Below are positions 18,005 through 27,140 of a DNA stretch of 64,000 nucleotides, piece by piece. The notes under the pieces were generated by a model, which ran no database searches, was not told the origin of the DNA, and was given only the letters and a program-made list of their open reading frames with translations. The stretch covers positions 310,001 to 374,000 of the forward strand of contig NZ_AP025493.1 of NCBI RefSeq assembly GCF_024347515.1. Direction: 5' to 3'. This DNA comes from Vibrio gigantis. GTDB taxonomy: Bacteria > Pseudomonadota > Gammaproteobacteria > Enterobacterales > Vibrionaceae. The first letter of the stretch is position 1; each line of letters opens with the position of its first letter. A program made the position numbers and the translations under genes.

Positions 18005-19891
18005 ATGGGTGTTAGCAACATTTCAATCAAGAACAAATTAACGTTGATATTTGTTGTCATTATTTTCGCAATGACAATGATTCAGACGTATATAACAGGG
18101 AAGCAGCTTCTTAACGAAACATACCGTTCAATCCAGCAATATTCGACAACCTTAACGAATGCTAATGTCGCGGGTATTGAAAAATGGATTGAAGGGCGCA
18201 TTAACGTGGTAAACGCTGCCAAAGATGCCTTCAAATACACTGATGATCCTAGAAGTTACTTCACACAGAGCACCAATGCAGGTCGATTCCAAATTGCGTA
18301 CGCAGGCCTTTCTGATGGCCAATTCTTACAAGGTGTCGATTTACCTGTACCTGAAGGTTATGACCCTCGCTCTCGTGATTGGTACAAAGTTCCTATGGCT
18401 ACCGGACAAACTGTCGTCACCGAACCTTACATTGATGTGGCGACCAACGACCTTGTTGTGACCATTGCGAGCCCATTTCGTACCAATGGTTACTCTGGAG
18501 TAATTGGTGCGGATCTTAATCTCAATACATTGATCAACGATGTAGTCAGCATTGAACAGCCAGGCGTTTACGCATTCCTTGTCGATGGCAAAGGTAATGT
18601 CGTTGCCCACAGAGATCGTAGCTTAGCCCTGAAATCCGTGTCTAACGTATCAAATAACCTATCAGCGCAAAAAATCAGGTCACTTTCTCAAAACACTGAA
18701 TTTGAAGAACTGATGATTGACGGTGCTGAGTCTCTCCTTTCCGCTCAGAAAGTCCCACATACCGATTGGTACTTTACTGTCGTAATCGACAAGACCAAAT
18801 CTTTTGCCTCTTACCGCTCATTGTTACGCCAATCGGTGATTTTTGGCCTGATTCAACTTGCCGTTATCGCATTTGTGGCAATGTTCATCATCAAAAAAGC
18901 ACTCGCGCCGTTAACAACGCTCAGCTCAGCAATGGAAGCACTCTCTAAAGGTGATGGCGACTTAACACAACGTATTACAGTAAATAGCAAAGATGAGATC
19001 GGTACCCTAGCGCACCACGTCAACGCTTTCATCGCCAAACTACAAGAAATTGTTCGTGATATCGCAGACTCTTCGAGTCAATTGAACGAGCAATCTGAAG
19101 TTAGCACCAATGTTGCTCGCCAAACCAGTGATGGGTTGTCGGTTCAACTGCATGAAATATCTCAAATTGCTACCGCTGTGCATGAGATGTCAGCAACGGC
19201 AGAAGAAGTGGCAAACAACGCACAAATGACCGCTGACTCGGCAATTAGCTCCACAGAGAACTGTGAGCAAGGTAAACAAGTGATCATTCGTAACCAAGAT
19301 TCGATCACCAACCTTGCACAGCAAGTAGAAAATGCCTCTGGTATCATCCAAGAGCTCGAAAAGAACGCACTGGATATCAATACGATTCTTTCGACCATTT
19401 CTGATATTGCTGAACAAACTAACCTACTCGCTCTTAATGCAGCAATTGAAGCGGCACGTGCTGGTGAACAAGGTCGCGGCTTCGCAGTTGTAGCAGATGA
19501 GGTGCGTGTTCTTTCTCAACGAACTCATAGCTCTACTGATGAGATTCGTGAAATGATTGAAACTCTACAGAAAAACAGTATGAGTGCGGTTGAATCAATG
19601 CAGCGCAGCCAAGACTTGGCACAATCCAGTGTCGACGATGCAAACAACGCGACGACAGCACTAGAAGAGATCGCGACGTCGATCCAACAGATCTCCGATA
19701 TGGCCTCACACATCTCAAACGCGGCTTCTGAACAGAGAACTGTAACTGGCGAAGTGAGTAAGAACATTCAGTTAGTTAATGACGTGTCAGACAGCATGTC
19801 GACTGAGGCAGATAACTCTCGTCAACTTTCTGAAGAGCTACGAGGCATCGCCCAACAGTTGAATACCCAAGTGCAGTTGTTCAAATACTAA
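18005..19891 (+). CDS. methyl-accepting chemotaxis protein with dCache amino-acid-type sensor
   Basis: A 628-residue chemoreceptor: TM1 about 12-30, periplasmic dCache domain about 38-272, TM2 about 277-297, HAMP about 298-350, then the methylation and signalling coiled coil with the hairpin tip IAEQTNLLALNAAIEAARAGEQGRGFAVVADEVR (468-501). The sensor contains Y119, R124, W126, Y127, Y142 and D170 in the arrangement of the amino-acid-binding dCache motif (compare PctA-type receptors), so L-amino acids are the predicted ligands. No C-terminal CheR pentapeptide is present (ends VQLFKY). Monocistronic, with a strong terminator. Confidence 0.93.
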   Translation: MGVSNISIKNKLTLIFVVIIFAMTMIQTYITGKQLLNETYRSIQQYSTTLTNANVAGIEKWIEGRINVVNAAKDAFKYTDDPRSYFTQSTNAGRFQIAYAGLSDGQFLQGVDLPVPEGYDPRSRDWYKVPMATGQTVVTEPYIDVATNDLVVTIASPFRTNGYSGVIGADLNLNTLINDVVSIEQPGVYAFLVDGKGNVVAHRDRSLALKSVSNVSNNLSAQKIRSLSQNTEFEELMIDGAESLLSAQKVPHTDWYFTVVIDKTKSFASYRSLLRQSVIFGLIQLAVIAFVAMFIIKKALAPLTTLSSAMEALSKGDGDLTQRITVNSKDEIGTLAHHVNAFIAKLQEIVRDIADSSSQLNEQSEVSTNVARQTSDGLSVQLHEISQIATAVHEMSATAEEVANNAQMTADSAISSTENCEQGKQVIIRNQDSITNLAQQVENASGIIQELEKNALDINTILSTISDIAEQTNLLALNAAIEAARAGEQGRGFAVVADEVRVLSQRTHSSTDEIREMIETLQKNSMSAVESMQRSQDLAQSSVDDANNATTALEEIATSIQQISDMASHISNAASEQRTVTGEVSKNIQLVNDVSDSMSTEADNSRQLSEELRGIAQQLNTQVQLFKY

Positions 19892-19916
19892 TTAGACGTT
19901 TAGATCTAACCTAAAC

Positions 19917-19955
19917 AAAAAGCCCCCGAACACATAAGTGGTCGGGGGCTTTTTA
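19917..19955 (+). terminator. rho-independent terminator after the chemoreceptor gene
   Basis: Stem AAAAAGCCCCCGA / TCGGGGGCTTTTT around a 12-nt loop. The symmetrical A and T runs could serve both strands. Confidence 0.95.
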
Positions 19956-20020
19956 TATGTTCGTGTCGATGAACCGTTAACGACAGTTCACCTACACAAC
20001 TCTATATTAATCGTTAGCTG

Positions 20021-21628
20021 TTATAGGTTAACCATCAACATCTTTTTCTGGTGATCTAGGTACTCTTCGTAACTACCTTGGAAACTCACTAGCTGTTGGT
20101 CTTTCACATCAATGATGTGTGTTGCCAATGAAGATACAAACTCACGGTCATGGCTCACGAAGATAAGCGTACCAGTGTAAACCTTAAGTGCATCGTTTAG
20201 GGCTTGGATAGCTTCCATGTCCATGTGGTTGGTTGGCTCGTCCATCACAAGCACGTTGATGTCCTGCATCATTAGCTTGCCGAATAACAGACGGTTCTTC
20301 TCACCACCAGAACAGTTGCGAGCTTTCTTGTTCGCATCGTCAGCCGTAAACAGTAGACGACCTAGAATGCCACGTACCATTAGGTCATCGTGCTTCGCAG
20401 TGCGCCATTGTGAGATCCAATCGAAGATACTCAGGTCGTTATCAAAGTCCTTAGTGCTGTCTTGTGGGCAGTAACCTACAGAAGCATTTTCAGACCATTT
20501 AACGATACCTTCGTTCTGCTCTAGCTCTTGAACGAGACAACGTAGCAGCGTGGTTTTACCCACACCGTTCTCACCGATAACCGCAAGGCGCGTACCCGCT
20601 TCAAGCAGCAAATTACCACCAGCAAACAGTGTTTCGCCATCGAATCCGTGACCAAGTTCTTGAAGTTCAAGCGCTTGACGGTGCAGTTTCTTACCTTCAC
20701 CGAAATCAATTGATGGGCTCATACGGCTCGATGATTTCACTTCATCAAGCGTAATTTTGTCCATTTTCTTAGCTCGTGAACTTGCTTGTTTTGCTTTAGA
20801 TGCATTAGCACCAAAACGGTTCACGAAATCTTGAAGCTCACTGATTTCAGCCGCTTTCTTAGCATTGCTTGCTAGAAGTTGTTCACGAATCAAACCAGAC
20901 GCTTCTAGGAAATACTCGTAGTTACCTGGGTAAATACGAAGCTCACCGTAGTCGATATCTGCCATGTGCGTACACACAGAGTTCAGGAAGTGTCTATCGT
21001 GCGAAATGATGATCATTGTACATTTACGCTGATTGAGTTCTTCAGCAAGCCAGTTGATCGTGTGAATGTCCAAGTTGTTGGTTGGTTCATCAAGAAGCAG
21101 GATGTCTGGGTTTGCAAACAAAGCTTGCGCCAATAGCACACGCAGTTTCCAACCCGGAGCAACTTGCTGCATCAGGCCAAAATGGAACTCTTCTTCGATA
21201 CCCGCTTGGATTAGGATGTCACCAGCACGGCTTTCCGCTGTGTAGCCGTCCATTTCTGCGAATTCACTTTCAAGCTCAGCGACTTTCATACCGTCGTCTT
21301 CGCTCATTTCTGGCAAAGAGTAGATACGGTCACGTTCTTGTTTTACTTCCCACAGTTTTCTGTCGCCCATGATTACAACGTCGATAACGCTGTATTGTTC
21401 GAAGGCGAACTGATCTTGGCTTAGCACACCCAGTTTTTCTCCTGGGGTGATAGAAACGTTGCCCGAACTCGGCGCTAGTGCGCCACTTAGGATTTTCATG
21501 AACGTTGATTTGCCGCAACCATTGGCGCCGATCAAACCATAACGGTTGCCGTTACCAAATTTAGCAGAGATGTTTTCAAACAGCGGCTCTGCGCCAAATT
21601 GCATTGTGATGTTCGCGGTAGATATCAA
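20021..21628 (-). CDS. ybiT: ABC-F family ATPase YbiT
   Basis: A 535-residue soluble protein with two ABC domains and no membrane segment: first Walker A GANGCGKST (about 34-42), signature and Walker B in ILLLDEPTNNLD, an inter-domain linker rich in K/A (about 245-300, RFGANASKAKQASSRAKKMDKI), second Walker A GENGVGKTT and NVLVMDEPTNHMD. It aligns closely along its length with E. coli YbiT, an ABC-F protein thought to act on the ribosome. The start is TTG at 21628, supported by AGGA 9 bp upstream and by exact alignment with the YbiT N-terminus. Confidence 0.93.
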   Translation of the reverse strand: MISTANITMQFGAEPLFENISAKFGNGNRYGLIGANGCGKSTFMKILSGALAPSSGNVSITPGEKLGVLSQDQFAFEQYSVIDVVIMGDRKLWEVKQERDRIYSLPEMSEDDGMKVAELESEFAEMDGYTAESRAGDILIQAGIEEEFHFGLMQQVAPGWKLRVLLAQALFANPDILLLDEPTNNLDIHTINWLAEELNQRKCTMIIISHDRHFLNSVCTHMADIDYGELRIYPGNYEYFLEASGLIREQLLASNAKKAAEISELQDFVNRFGANASKAKQASSRAKKMDKITLDEVKSSSRMSPSIDFGEGKKLHRQALELQELGHGFDGETLFAGGNLLLEAGTRLAVIGENGVGKTTLLRCLVQELEQNEGIVKWSENASVGYCPQDSTKDFDNDLSIFDWISQWRTAKHDDLMVRGILGRLLFTADDANKKARNCSGGEKNRLLFGKLMMQDINVLVMDEPTNHMDMEAIQALNDALKVYTGTLIFVSHDREFVSSLATHIIDVKDQQLVSFQGSYEEYLDHQKKMLMVNL

Positions 21629-21831
21629 AGAACTAATTCCTAAGCGTGTGCTGACAGATAATTATTAGGCAGAAAGACGTGCCTAAATATGAAGTACGAA
21701 AGTATGGATTAAACAAAAATCGAAGCGCGGATTATATAGAGATCAGGATCACATTGTCGAGGTTAAAGAGTTAACGGATTGCGAACAATGCACAATTAAA
21801 TGCATTTCATCGGTTATTACGCCATAAATAG

Positions 21832-21863
21832 AAAAAATCCCCGCTAATTCCGTTAGCAGGGAT
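21832..21863 (-). terminator. rho-independent terminator after the lipoprotein gene
   Basis: Minus-strand stem ATCCCTGCTAA / TTAGCGGGGAT (one G-T pair) with a 5-nt loop, followed by six T. It is placed just after the 21917-22603 gene. Confidence 0.9.
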
Positions 21864-21916
21864 TCGATTTATCAAAACAGAAATGTCAGGTTGAGTCACA
21901 ACTCATCGACTTAAAT

Positions 21917-22603
21917 CTATTTAGTTATTTTCTTCTGAACGTATTTTTTGCTTACGTCTACAACTGCAACATCTCTAAAGAAGCTTCTGCCCAACAGAAG
22001 TGGGAAAGAAAGATGCGTTCGGTCTGCTAGCGTAAATTCAGTTTTGTCTTTTAGATCACCAATTTGAATCGAAGCAACAACAACAGCACGTCGTTGTGTA
22101 CCTTCCGCGCTTGATTGCTTGATCTTAACCCAGCGTTCTACTGGTAAGCTTATCTCTTCAGTTGTAATGCCGTCATGTTCAATTTTGAACTTAACCCAAT
22201 CTTTACCGTCACGTTCAAAATCAACAATATCAACGGCGCTGATTGAAGATGTAGTCGCACCAGTATCAACACGCGCTTTAAACGCTTCTTTCAAACCAGG
22301 TACAAACACCCACTCTTCTTCACCAAGGATCAGTTTGCCATCGCTTGTTTTAGTCGGCTTTGGAGCCGGCTTTTCTTCAGGCTTTGGCTTCGCTTCTGGT
22401 TCAGTTGGTTTTACTTCTTCAGCCTTCTCTGTAGGTTCCGTTACTTTCTGATCTTCAGTTGCATCAGTCTTTGAAGAATCATCCACAGCAGGTTGTTCTA
22501 CTTGAGGCTTTTGCTCAGGCTCGGCAGGCACTTGAGTCGTCGTCGAACAAGCAAACAAGCCACCACTTAGCATTAAAACTACAATCGCTTTCCAGTTATA
22601 CAT
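21917..22603 (-). CDS. lipoprotein with retropepsin-like aspartic protease fold (ATP-dependent zinc protease family, PF05618)
   Basis: A 228-residue protein. A lipobox LFAC places the lipidated cysteine at C19. A long low-complexity Pro/Glu/Lys spacer (about 24-85) leads to the conserved domain, which starts LILGEEEWVFVPGL and contains the aspartic-protease triad D113-T-G (RVDTGATTSS), with LLGRSFFRDVAVVDVSK near the end. The family is annotated as zinc protease, but the DTGA motif is that of retropepsins; activity here is inferred. A periplasmic, membrane-tethered enzyme or binding protein is likely. It follows the aminotransferase gene by 11 bp and shares its strand. Confidence 0.8.
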   Translation of the reverse strand: MYNWKAIVVLMLSGGLFACSTTTQVPAEPEQKPQVEQPAVDDSSKTDATEDQKVTEPTEKAEEVKPTEPEAKPKPEEKPAPKPTKTSDGKLILGEEEWVFVPGLKEAFKARVDTGATTSSISAVDIVDFERDGKDWVKFKIEHDGITTEEISLPVERWVKIKQSSAEGTQRRAVVVASIQIGDLKDKTEFTLADRTHLSFPLLLGRSFFRDVAVVDVSKKYVQKKITK

Positions 22604-22614
22604 TCAGTCACCTT

Positions 22615-23799
22615 CTATTTTGAAACGTTAGCTATCGCTTTAGCTACATAAGGAATATGAGATTCAGAAAGGCCTGCGATATTAATGCGTCCGTCACCAA
22701 CACCATAGACTCCATATTCTTCACGTAATTGATTCATTTGAGTTTCTTTAAAGCCTAGTACACTAAACATGCCTTTATGGCTTTCAATGAAATCAAATTG
22801 TGACGTGTTATAAGTATTTCGCAATTCATCACATAAACTTTGGCGCAGATTTAACAAACGTTGCTGCATTTCACTCAATTCTTGCTTCCAAATCGATGTT
22901 AGGTCTTGATTCTGAAGAATTGTTTTAACCAAAGCTGCACCATGATCTGGTGGCATTGTGTAAGTTGAACGCGCAAGAGTAAGAAGCTTACCTTTAGCAT
23001 TGCCAACGTGTTCGCTGTTCTTGCCAATCACGATAGCGGCCCCCGTTCTTTCACGGTACAAACCGAAGTTCTTTGAGCAAGACGTTGTGATAAGCATCTC
23101 TTCAACGTTATTTGCCATGTGTTGAAGACCTTTCGCGTCTTCTTCTAGGCCGTCTCCAAAGCCTTGGTAAGCAATATCAACGAACGGTAAGAAACCATTC
23201 TTTTGCGATAACTTAGTGATTTCCTGCCACGCTTCGAAGTTAATGTCAGCACCCGTTGGGTTATGACAGCAACCGTGCAGTAGTACCACGTCTGATGGAC
23301 CGGCTTTTGAAAGGTCGTCCAACATTTTTGCAGTATCAACTTGCTTCGTTTCAGGACTGAAGTAATTGTAGTAGCGAACTTTTAAGCCTGCTGCTTCCAT
23401 CACCGGTTTGTGGTTAACGTAGCTTGGGTTTGAAATCCAAACCGTCGTGTCTGGTTGAGAAACTTTCATTAAGTCTCCCAACATACGAAGTGCACCACTT
23501 GCACCCGGTGTTTGAATCGCAGCAACGCGATCCATTGCAGAAGTCCCTTTAAGCAACAGATCAACCATGCTCTGGTTAAACTCTTCACAGCCTGCTAGGC
23601 CAACGTAAGCTTTGGTTTTCTGAGTTTCAACAACGATATCTTGAGCCTTCGAAACGGCTTTCATGATCGGTGTTTCACCTTGGTCGTTTTTGTAAACGCC
23701 AATGCCTAAATCGACTTTGTCAGTGCGAGTATCGCCGCGGTAAGCAACAGAAAGAGATAGAATTGGATCTAAAGTTGGTTTTGGTAGATGTGAAAACAT
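22615..23799 (-). CDS. tyrB: aromatic amino acid / aspartate aminotransferase (class I)
   Basis: A PLP-dependent class I aminotransferase, 394 residues from the ATG at 23799. That start is preferred: the AAAGGG ribosome-binding site is only 2 bp from the GTG at 23808 but 11 bp from the ATG. Counting from the GTG, the PLP lysine is K246 (TTSCSKNFGLYRERTG) with Y214 (DIAYQG), N183 (CHNPTGAD) and the C-terminal substrate arginine in GRINIAG. It transfers amino groups between aromatic amino acids or aspartate and 2-oxoglutarate. The TyrB/AspC subgroup cannot be settled by eye. Confidence 0.85.
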   Translation of the reverse strand: MFSHLPKPTLDPILSLSVAYRGDTRTDKVDLGIGVYKNDQGETPIMKAVSKAQDIVVETQKTKAYVGLAGCEEFNQSMVDLLLKGTSAMDRVAAIQTPGASGALRMLGDLMKVSQPDTTVWISNPSYVNHKPVMEAAGLKVRYYNYFSPETKQVDTAKMLDDLSKAGPSDVVLLHGCCHNPTGADINFEAWQEITKLSQKNGFLPFVDIAYQGFGDGLEEDAKGLQHMANNVEEMLITTSCSKNFGLYRERTGAAIVIGKNSEHVGNAKGKLLTLARSTYTMPPDHGAALVKTILQNQDLTSIWKQELSEMQQRLLNLRQSLCDELRNTYNTSQFDFIESHKGMFSVLGFKETQMNQLREEYGVYGVGDGRINIAGLSESHIPYVAKAIANVSK

Positions 23800-24041
23800 G
23801 AAAGTCACAACCCTTTGAAATTCAAGTAATGGATTTCACGTTAACATTTTCGTACTAAAATCAGAAACATTTTTTAATAGAAGCGCTTAGTTACCATAAG
23901 TAATCAGATATTGGTCGTTTCAAACGGATAAATAGTGCAAATTTCAAACACCTAATGACCCATTGCACAATTCAAAGCTCTTTATTTATATCCGTCTTAT
24001 GTTCCTATTTTCTTATGTTTCCGTGTGCCCGATTAAAATTG

Positions 24042-24881
24042 TTATTGGGCACTTTGTTTGAATTGTCTTGGTGTCATTCCTGACCACGCCTTAAACCGAG
24101 TACTAAAGTTAGCGGCATTTGGATATCCGACTATCTCACCGATGTGTTGAATCGACCAATCACTCGACCTGAGCAATCGAGCAGCGTATTCCATTCTCAT
24201 ACGCATAATATGCGTCATCGGGCTATGAGAATAATAACGTTGGCACAAGCGATGGAAATGCGGCTCTGAACACGGGAATAGGTTTGCTAGCTCATGCACA
24301 TTCCACTCTTTGTGAAGCTGCTTTTGCACGTTATCGAACACACGTCTCAAGCGAATCAAATTTCGAGATTGCTGCTGCGGGACGGGCGCATTAATCATGA
24401 ACTCTATTTGCGCTACGCTGTGAATGGCAATCGCCCCGCCTAAATCAATGGGCAAGGCAATACTTCTCAGCAATGTATGAATACAAGACGAAACAACTTC
24501 TGCTGCTGGAGAGAGCGTATAACTCACCTCATCACTGACGACATTATCCCATTGCTTGTCAGGCGATAGAAAAATCCACGCGATCTGCCATGTTTCTTCC
24601 TCAATACCAAAACCGTTCTCAACGCCTGCAGGCACAGTAATACACGAACCTGGCTCGAGAATATATCGACACCCTTCACTTTCGAGCCACCCTTTGCCTC
24701 TTACGGTATACAGCAACATGTGTTTTTGTTGGTTCTTTCTGTAGACAGAGAAGAAATCGCGGCACGATGCTGTCCCACATTGAACGATACCTAGCTCTTC
24801 GAATGCCAATACATGGCTTTGATCGACAAACTCTTGATGCGTTTTTTCTGAGATCTCGTACCGTTCTTGTTTCTCGCTCAT
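24042..24881 (-). CDS. AraC-family regulator next to MATE pump (pair 1)
   Basis: About 279 residues from the ATG at 24881 (a GTG at 24914 would add 11). The N-terminal cupin-like sensing domain (YTVRGKGWLESEG, GSCITVPAGVENGF) is followed by two helix-turn-helix motifs of AraC type: VHELANLFPCSEPHFHRLCQRYY and the C-terminal IGEIVGYPNAANFSTRFKAWSGMTPRQFK. It is divergent from the MATE gene at 25014 and probably controls it. The architecture is repeated in the AraC gene at 42483-43376. Confidence 0.88.
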   Translation of the reverse strand: MSEKQERYEISEKTHQEFVDQSHVLAFEELGIVQCGTASCRDFFSVYRKNQQKHMLLYTVRGKGWLESEGCRYILEPGSCITVPAGVENGFGIEEETWQIAWIFLSPDKQWDNVVSDEVSYTLSPAAEVVSSCIHTLLRSIALPIDLGGAIAIHSVAQIEFMINAPVPQQQSRNLIRLRRVFDNVQKQLHKEWNVHELANLFPCSEPHFHRLCQRYYSHSPMTHIMRMRMEYAARLLRSSDWSIQHIGEIVGYPNAANFSTRFKAWSGMTPRQFKQSAQ

Positions 24882-25013
24882 TCCACTGCTAGCTCGCTCA
24901 TGTCGCCAAACCACTAAAGTGGATAGTTTGACAAAAGTTTGTGATGAGTCTGAACAATACAGCTAAAACAAATGCCGATAAACTTCTCGCATATTCACTA
25001 GAGGGAAAATGCG

Positions 25014-26399
25014 ATGCTCTCGACATATCGTCATTTAGACAAAGAATTTTGGCAAAAGCTATTACACATCGGTTTACCTGTCTCATTGCAAACCATGTTG
25101 TTTTCATTGCTCGGCGTGGTCGATATTTTCATGGTCAATCAGCTTGGTGATGCGGCAACCGCAGCAGTCGGCGTTGGCAACCGTATATTCTTCTTTAACT
25201 TAATCATGGTATCCGGAATTAGCGGTGCAGTTAGTGTGCTAGCTTCGCAATATTTTGGAGCGGGTGATTTCAATGGCATTCGACGTGTGTTGTCGCAATC
25301 TTGGGCTTTGTCTATTTTTGCCATCATCCCTTTTGTTTTGATTTATACACTGGTTCCTGAATCAGTCGTGTCTGTGGTGGCCTCAGACCCTGATTACGTC
25401 CGCTTGGCAACGGATTACCTTTGGATAACAGGCGCCAGCCTTATTGGTACCGCGATAGTAGTGCCGCTAGAAAGCGCATTGCGATCAGTCGGTGAAGCTA
25501 AATTGCCCACTAAGATCAGTATTTGGGCGATCATCGTGAATGCGATTCTAAATGCACTGCTTATCTTCGGGTTGTTTGGCTTTCCTGAGCTAGGTGTGGT
25601 TGGCGCTGCTATCGGCACCACGGTTTCACGATGCTTTCAAACTGTTGCACTGGTAGTGATGGCAAGAAAACACTATTCACATTTGTTCCCTACAATCGGC
25701 AGTTGGCGCGATGCCATCTTGCCAAAGCACAGAAAGAAGTACTTCAAGATCGCGATTCCTATGTTAGTTCACGATACGGCTTGGGCTGGTGGAATACTGA
25801 TATACAACGTCATTGTTGGTCAGATGGGTGTTGGCGAGCTTGCGATCATCTCACTGTTATCGCCAGTGGAAAGTATCTTAATTTCAGCCTTCTTGGGCTT
25901 TGCAGTTGCCGCCTCGATCATTCTAGGCAATGAGATTGGAGCGAAGAACTATCAACGAGTTGAAAATACCGCTTGGGGCTATGTGCTTGTGAGTTGTGCG
26001 CTTGCAACTTTAGTGGCAGTGCTGTGTTTTATCGCCAAGCCAGCCATTGTTCAATTAATCGATTTAACGCACTTGGAACTCAAAGATACAGCGGTCAACG
26101 TCGCTTTAGTGATGGCGGCAGGGATGATATTGAGAGTATTCAACATGGTTGGTATCGGAGGAGTGTTAAAAAGCGGTGGCGACATCAACTACAGCATCTT
26201 CATCGACATATTCGGCCAATGGGCCATTGGTATTCCCCTCGCCTATTTCACCGCTTTAGTGCTTGGCTGGTCGTTAGAATGGGTACTAATGATTGTATTA
26301 CTGGAAGAACTAGCGAAAATCGTTTTAACTAGCCAGCGGATTCACTCTAAGAAATGGATCAACAACTTAATAGAAGAGCCAGATCAAATCGCTGTATAA
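25014..26399 (+). CDS. MATE-family multidrug efflux transporter (pair 1)
   Basis: A 461-residue polytopic protein with about 12 helices in two MatE halves, starting near IGLPVSLQTMLFSLLGVVDIFMVNQLG and AIPMLVHDTAWAGGILIYNVIVGQMG. MATE proteins export cationic drugs or metabolites using Na+ or H+; the substrate is not predictable. AGAGGGAAA lies before the ATG. The gene is divergent from an AraC regulator. The C-terminal sequence RIHSKKWINNLIEE recurs nearly unchanged in the MATE protein at 43427-44824, marking the two as paralogues. Confidence 0.92.
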   Translation: MLSTYRHLDKEFWQKLLHIGLPVSLQTMLFSLLGVVDIFMVNQLGDAATAAVGVGNRIFFFNLIMVSGISGAVSVLASQYFGAGDFNGIRRVLSQSWALSIFAIIPFVLIYTLVPESVVSVVASDPDYVRLATDYLWITGASLIGTAIVVPLESALRSVGEAKLPTKISIWAIIVNAILNALLIFGLFGFPELGVVGAAIGTTVSRCFQTVALVVMARKHYSHLFPTIGSWRDAILPKHRKKYFKIAIPMLVHDTAWAGGILIYNVIVGQMGVGELAIISLLSPVESILISAFLGFAVAASIILGNEIGAKNYQRVENTAWGYVLVSCALATLVAVLCFIAKPAIVQLIDLTHLELKDTAVNVALVMAAGMILRVFNMVGIGGVLKSGGDINYSIFIDIFGQWAIGIPLAYFTALVLGWSLEWVLMIVLLEELAKIVLTSQRIHSKKWINNLIEEPDQIAV

Positions 26400-26513
26400 A
26401 TGCTAGTTTGAGTTAACAAACGAAAAGAACTCACACCCAAGGGCCGATTGGTTGCATTGCGCTAACCATGACGCCCTTTTTCGTTTTACGGGTGTGCTAA
26501 GTCACGACAACAG

Positions 26514-26984
26514 TTATAAATCAGTAAATCGATGGATGATTTGGTTTGAACTGCCACGCCAATCCAACATTGGGTCCGCTTTATCTTGTTCAAAGCGACC
26601 GTCAATCAATGTATCCACGTATTCAAGCACTTGCTTCTGCTTTTCATCGAGTTCGTCGAGTTCGTAGCCTGTCCACATCCAGATATCTTTGCCTTCACAT
26701 TCAGCTTTTACACGCTGAACTAGCTTAAGCACTTCAGACACATTCGCAGGATGGAGCGGATCACCACCAGAAAGCGACAAACCACGACGTTTGATTCGCG
26801 GATCATTCAGATCAGCAATGATGTGGTCTTGAAGTTCTTGAGTAAACAAATGCCCAGAGTCCAACCTTTGCGTGGATTGGTTATAACACCCACGGCACTG
26901 ATGCACACAACCCGACACAAACAAGGTGCAGCGTGTACCTGGGCCATTTACAACGTCGATGGGGTGATATTGATGATAATTCAT
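26514..26984 (-). CDS. nrdG: anaerobic ribonucleoside-triphosphate reductase activating protein
   Basis: A 156-residue radical-SAM activase. The 4Fe-4S site is CVHQCRGC, with C26, C30 and C33 in the CxxxCxxC spacing, and SLSGGDPLHPANV is the SAM-binding glycine motif. It uses S-adenosylmethionine to place the glycyl radical on NrdD. It lies 156 bp after nrdD on the same strand and is presumably cotranscribed. Confidence 0.97.
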   Translation of the reverse strand: MNYHQYHPIDVVNGPGTRCTLFVSGCVHQCRGCYNQSTQRLDSGHLFTQELQDHIIADLNDPRIKRRGLSLSGGDPLHPANVSEVLKLVQRVKAECEGKDIWMWTGYELDELDEKQKQVLEYVDTLIDGRFEQDKADPMLDWRGSSNQIIHRFTDL

Positions 26985-27054
26985 AAGGCAGTATTGAAAA
27001 CTCGTGATGGCTTAGTGGTTGAATTCGAAAAGTAGCGAGAAGTGAAACAAATGA

Positions 27055-27083
27055 ATTGGTATCGACATAGTGCCGATACCAAT
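27055..27083 (-). repeat. intercistronic hairpin between nrdD and nrdG
   Basis: ATTGGTATCG and CGATACCAAT form a perfect 10-bp stem with a 9-nt loop. There is no T-run, so it may stabilise or process the transcript, or attenuate nrdG, rather than end it. Confidence 0.6.
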
Positions 27084-27140
27084 CTTATTTCTTGGAAACC
27101 TAGCTCTTCTAAGTAAGCTAGCTGATGAGCTTAGAGCTTA

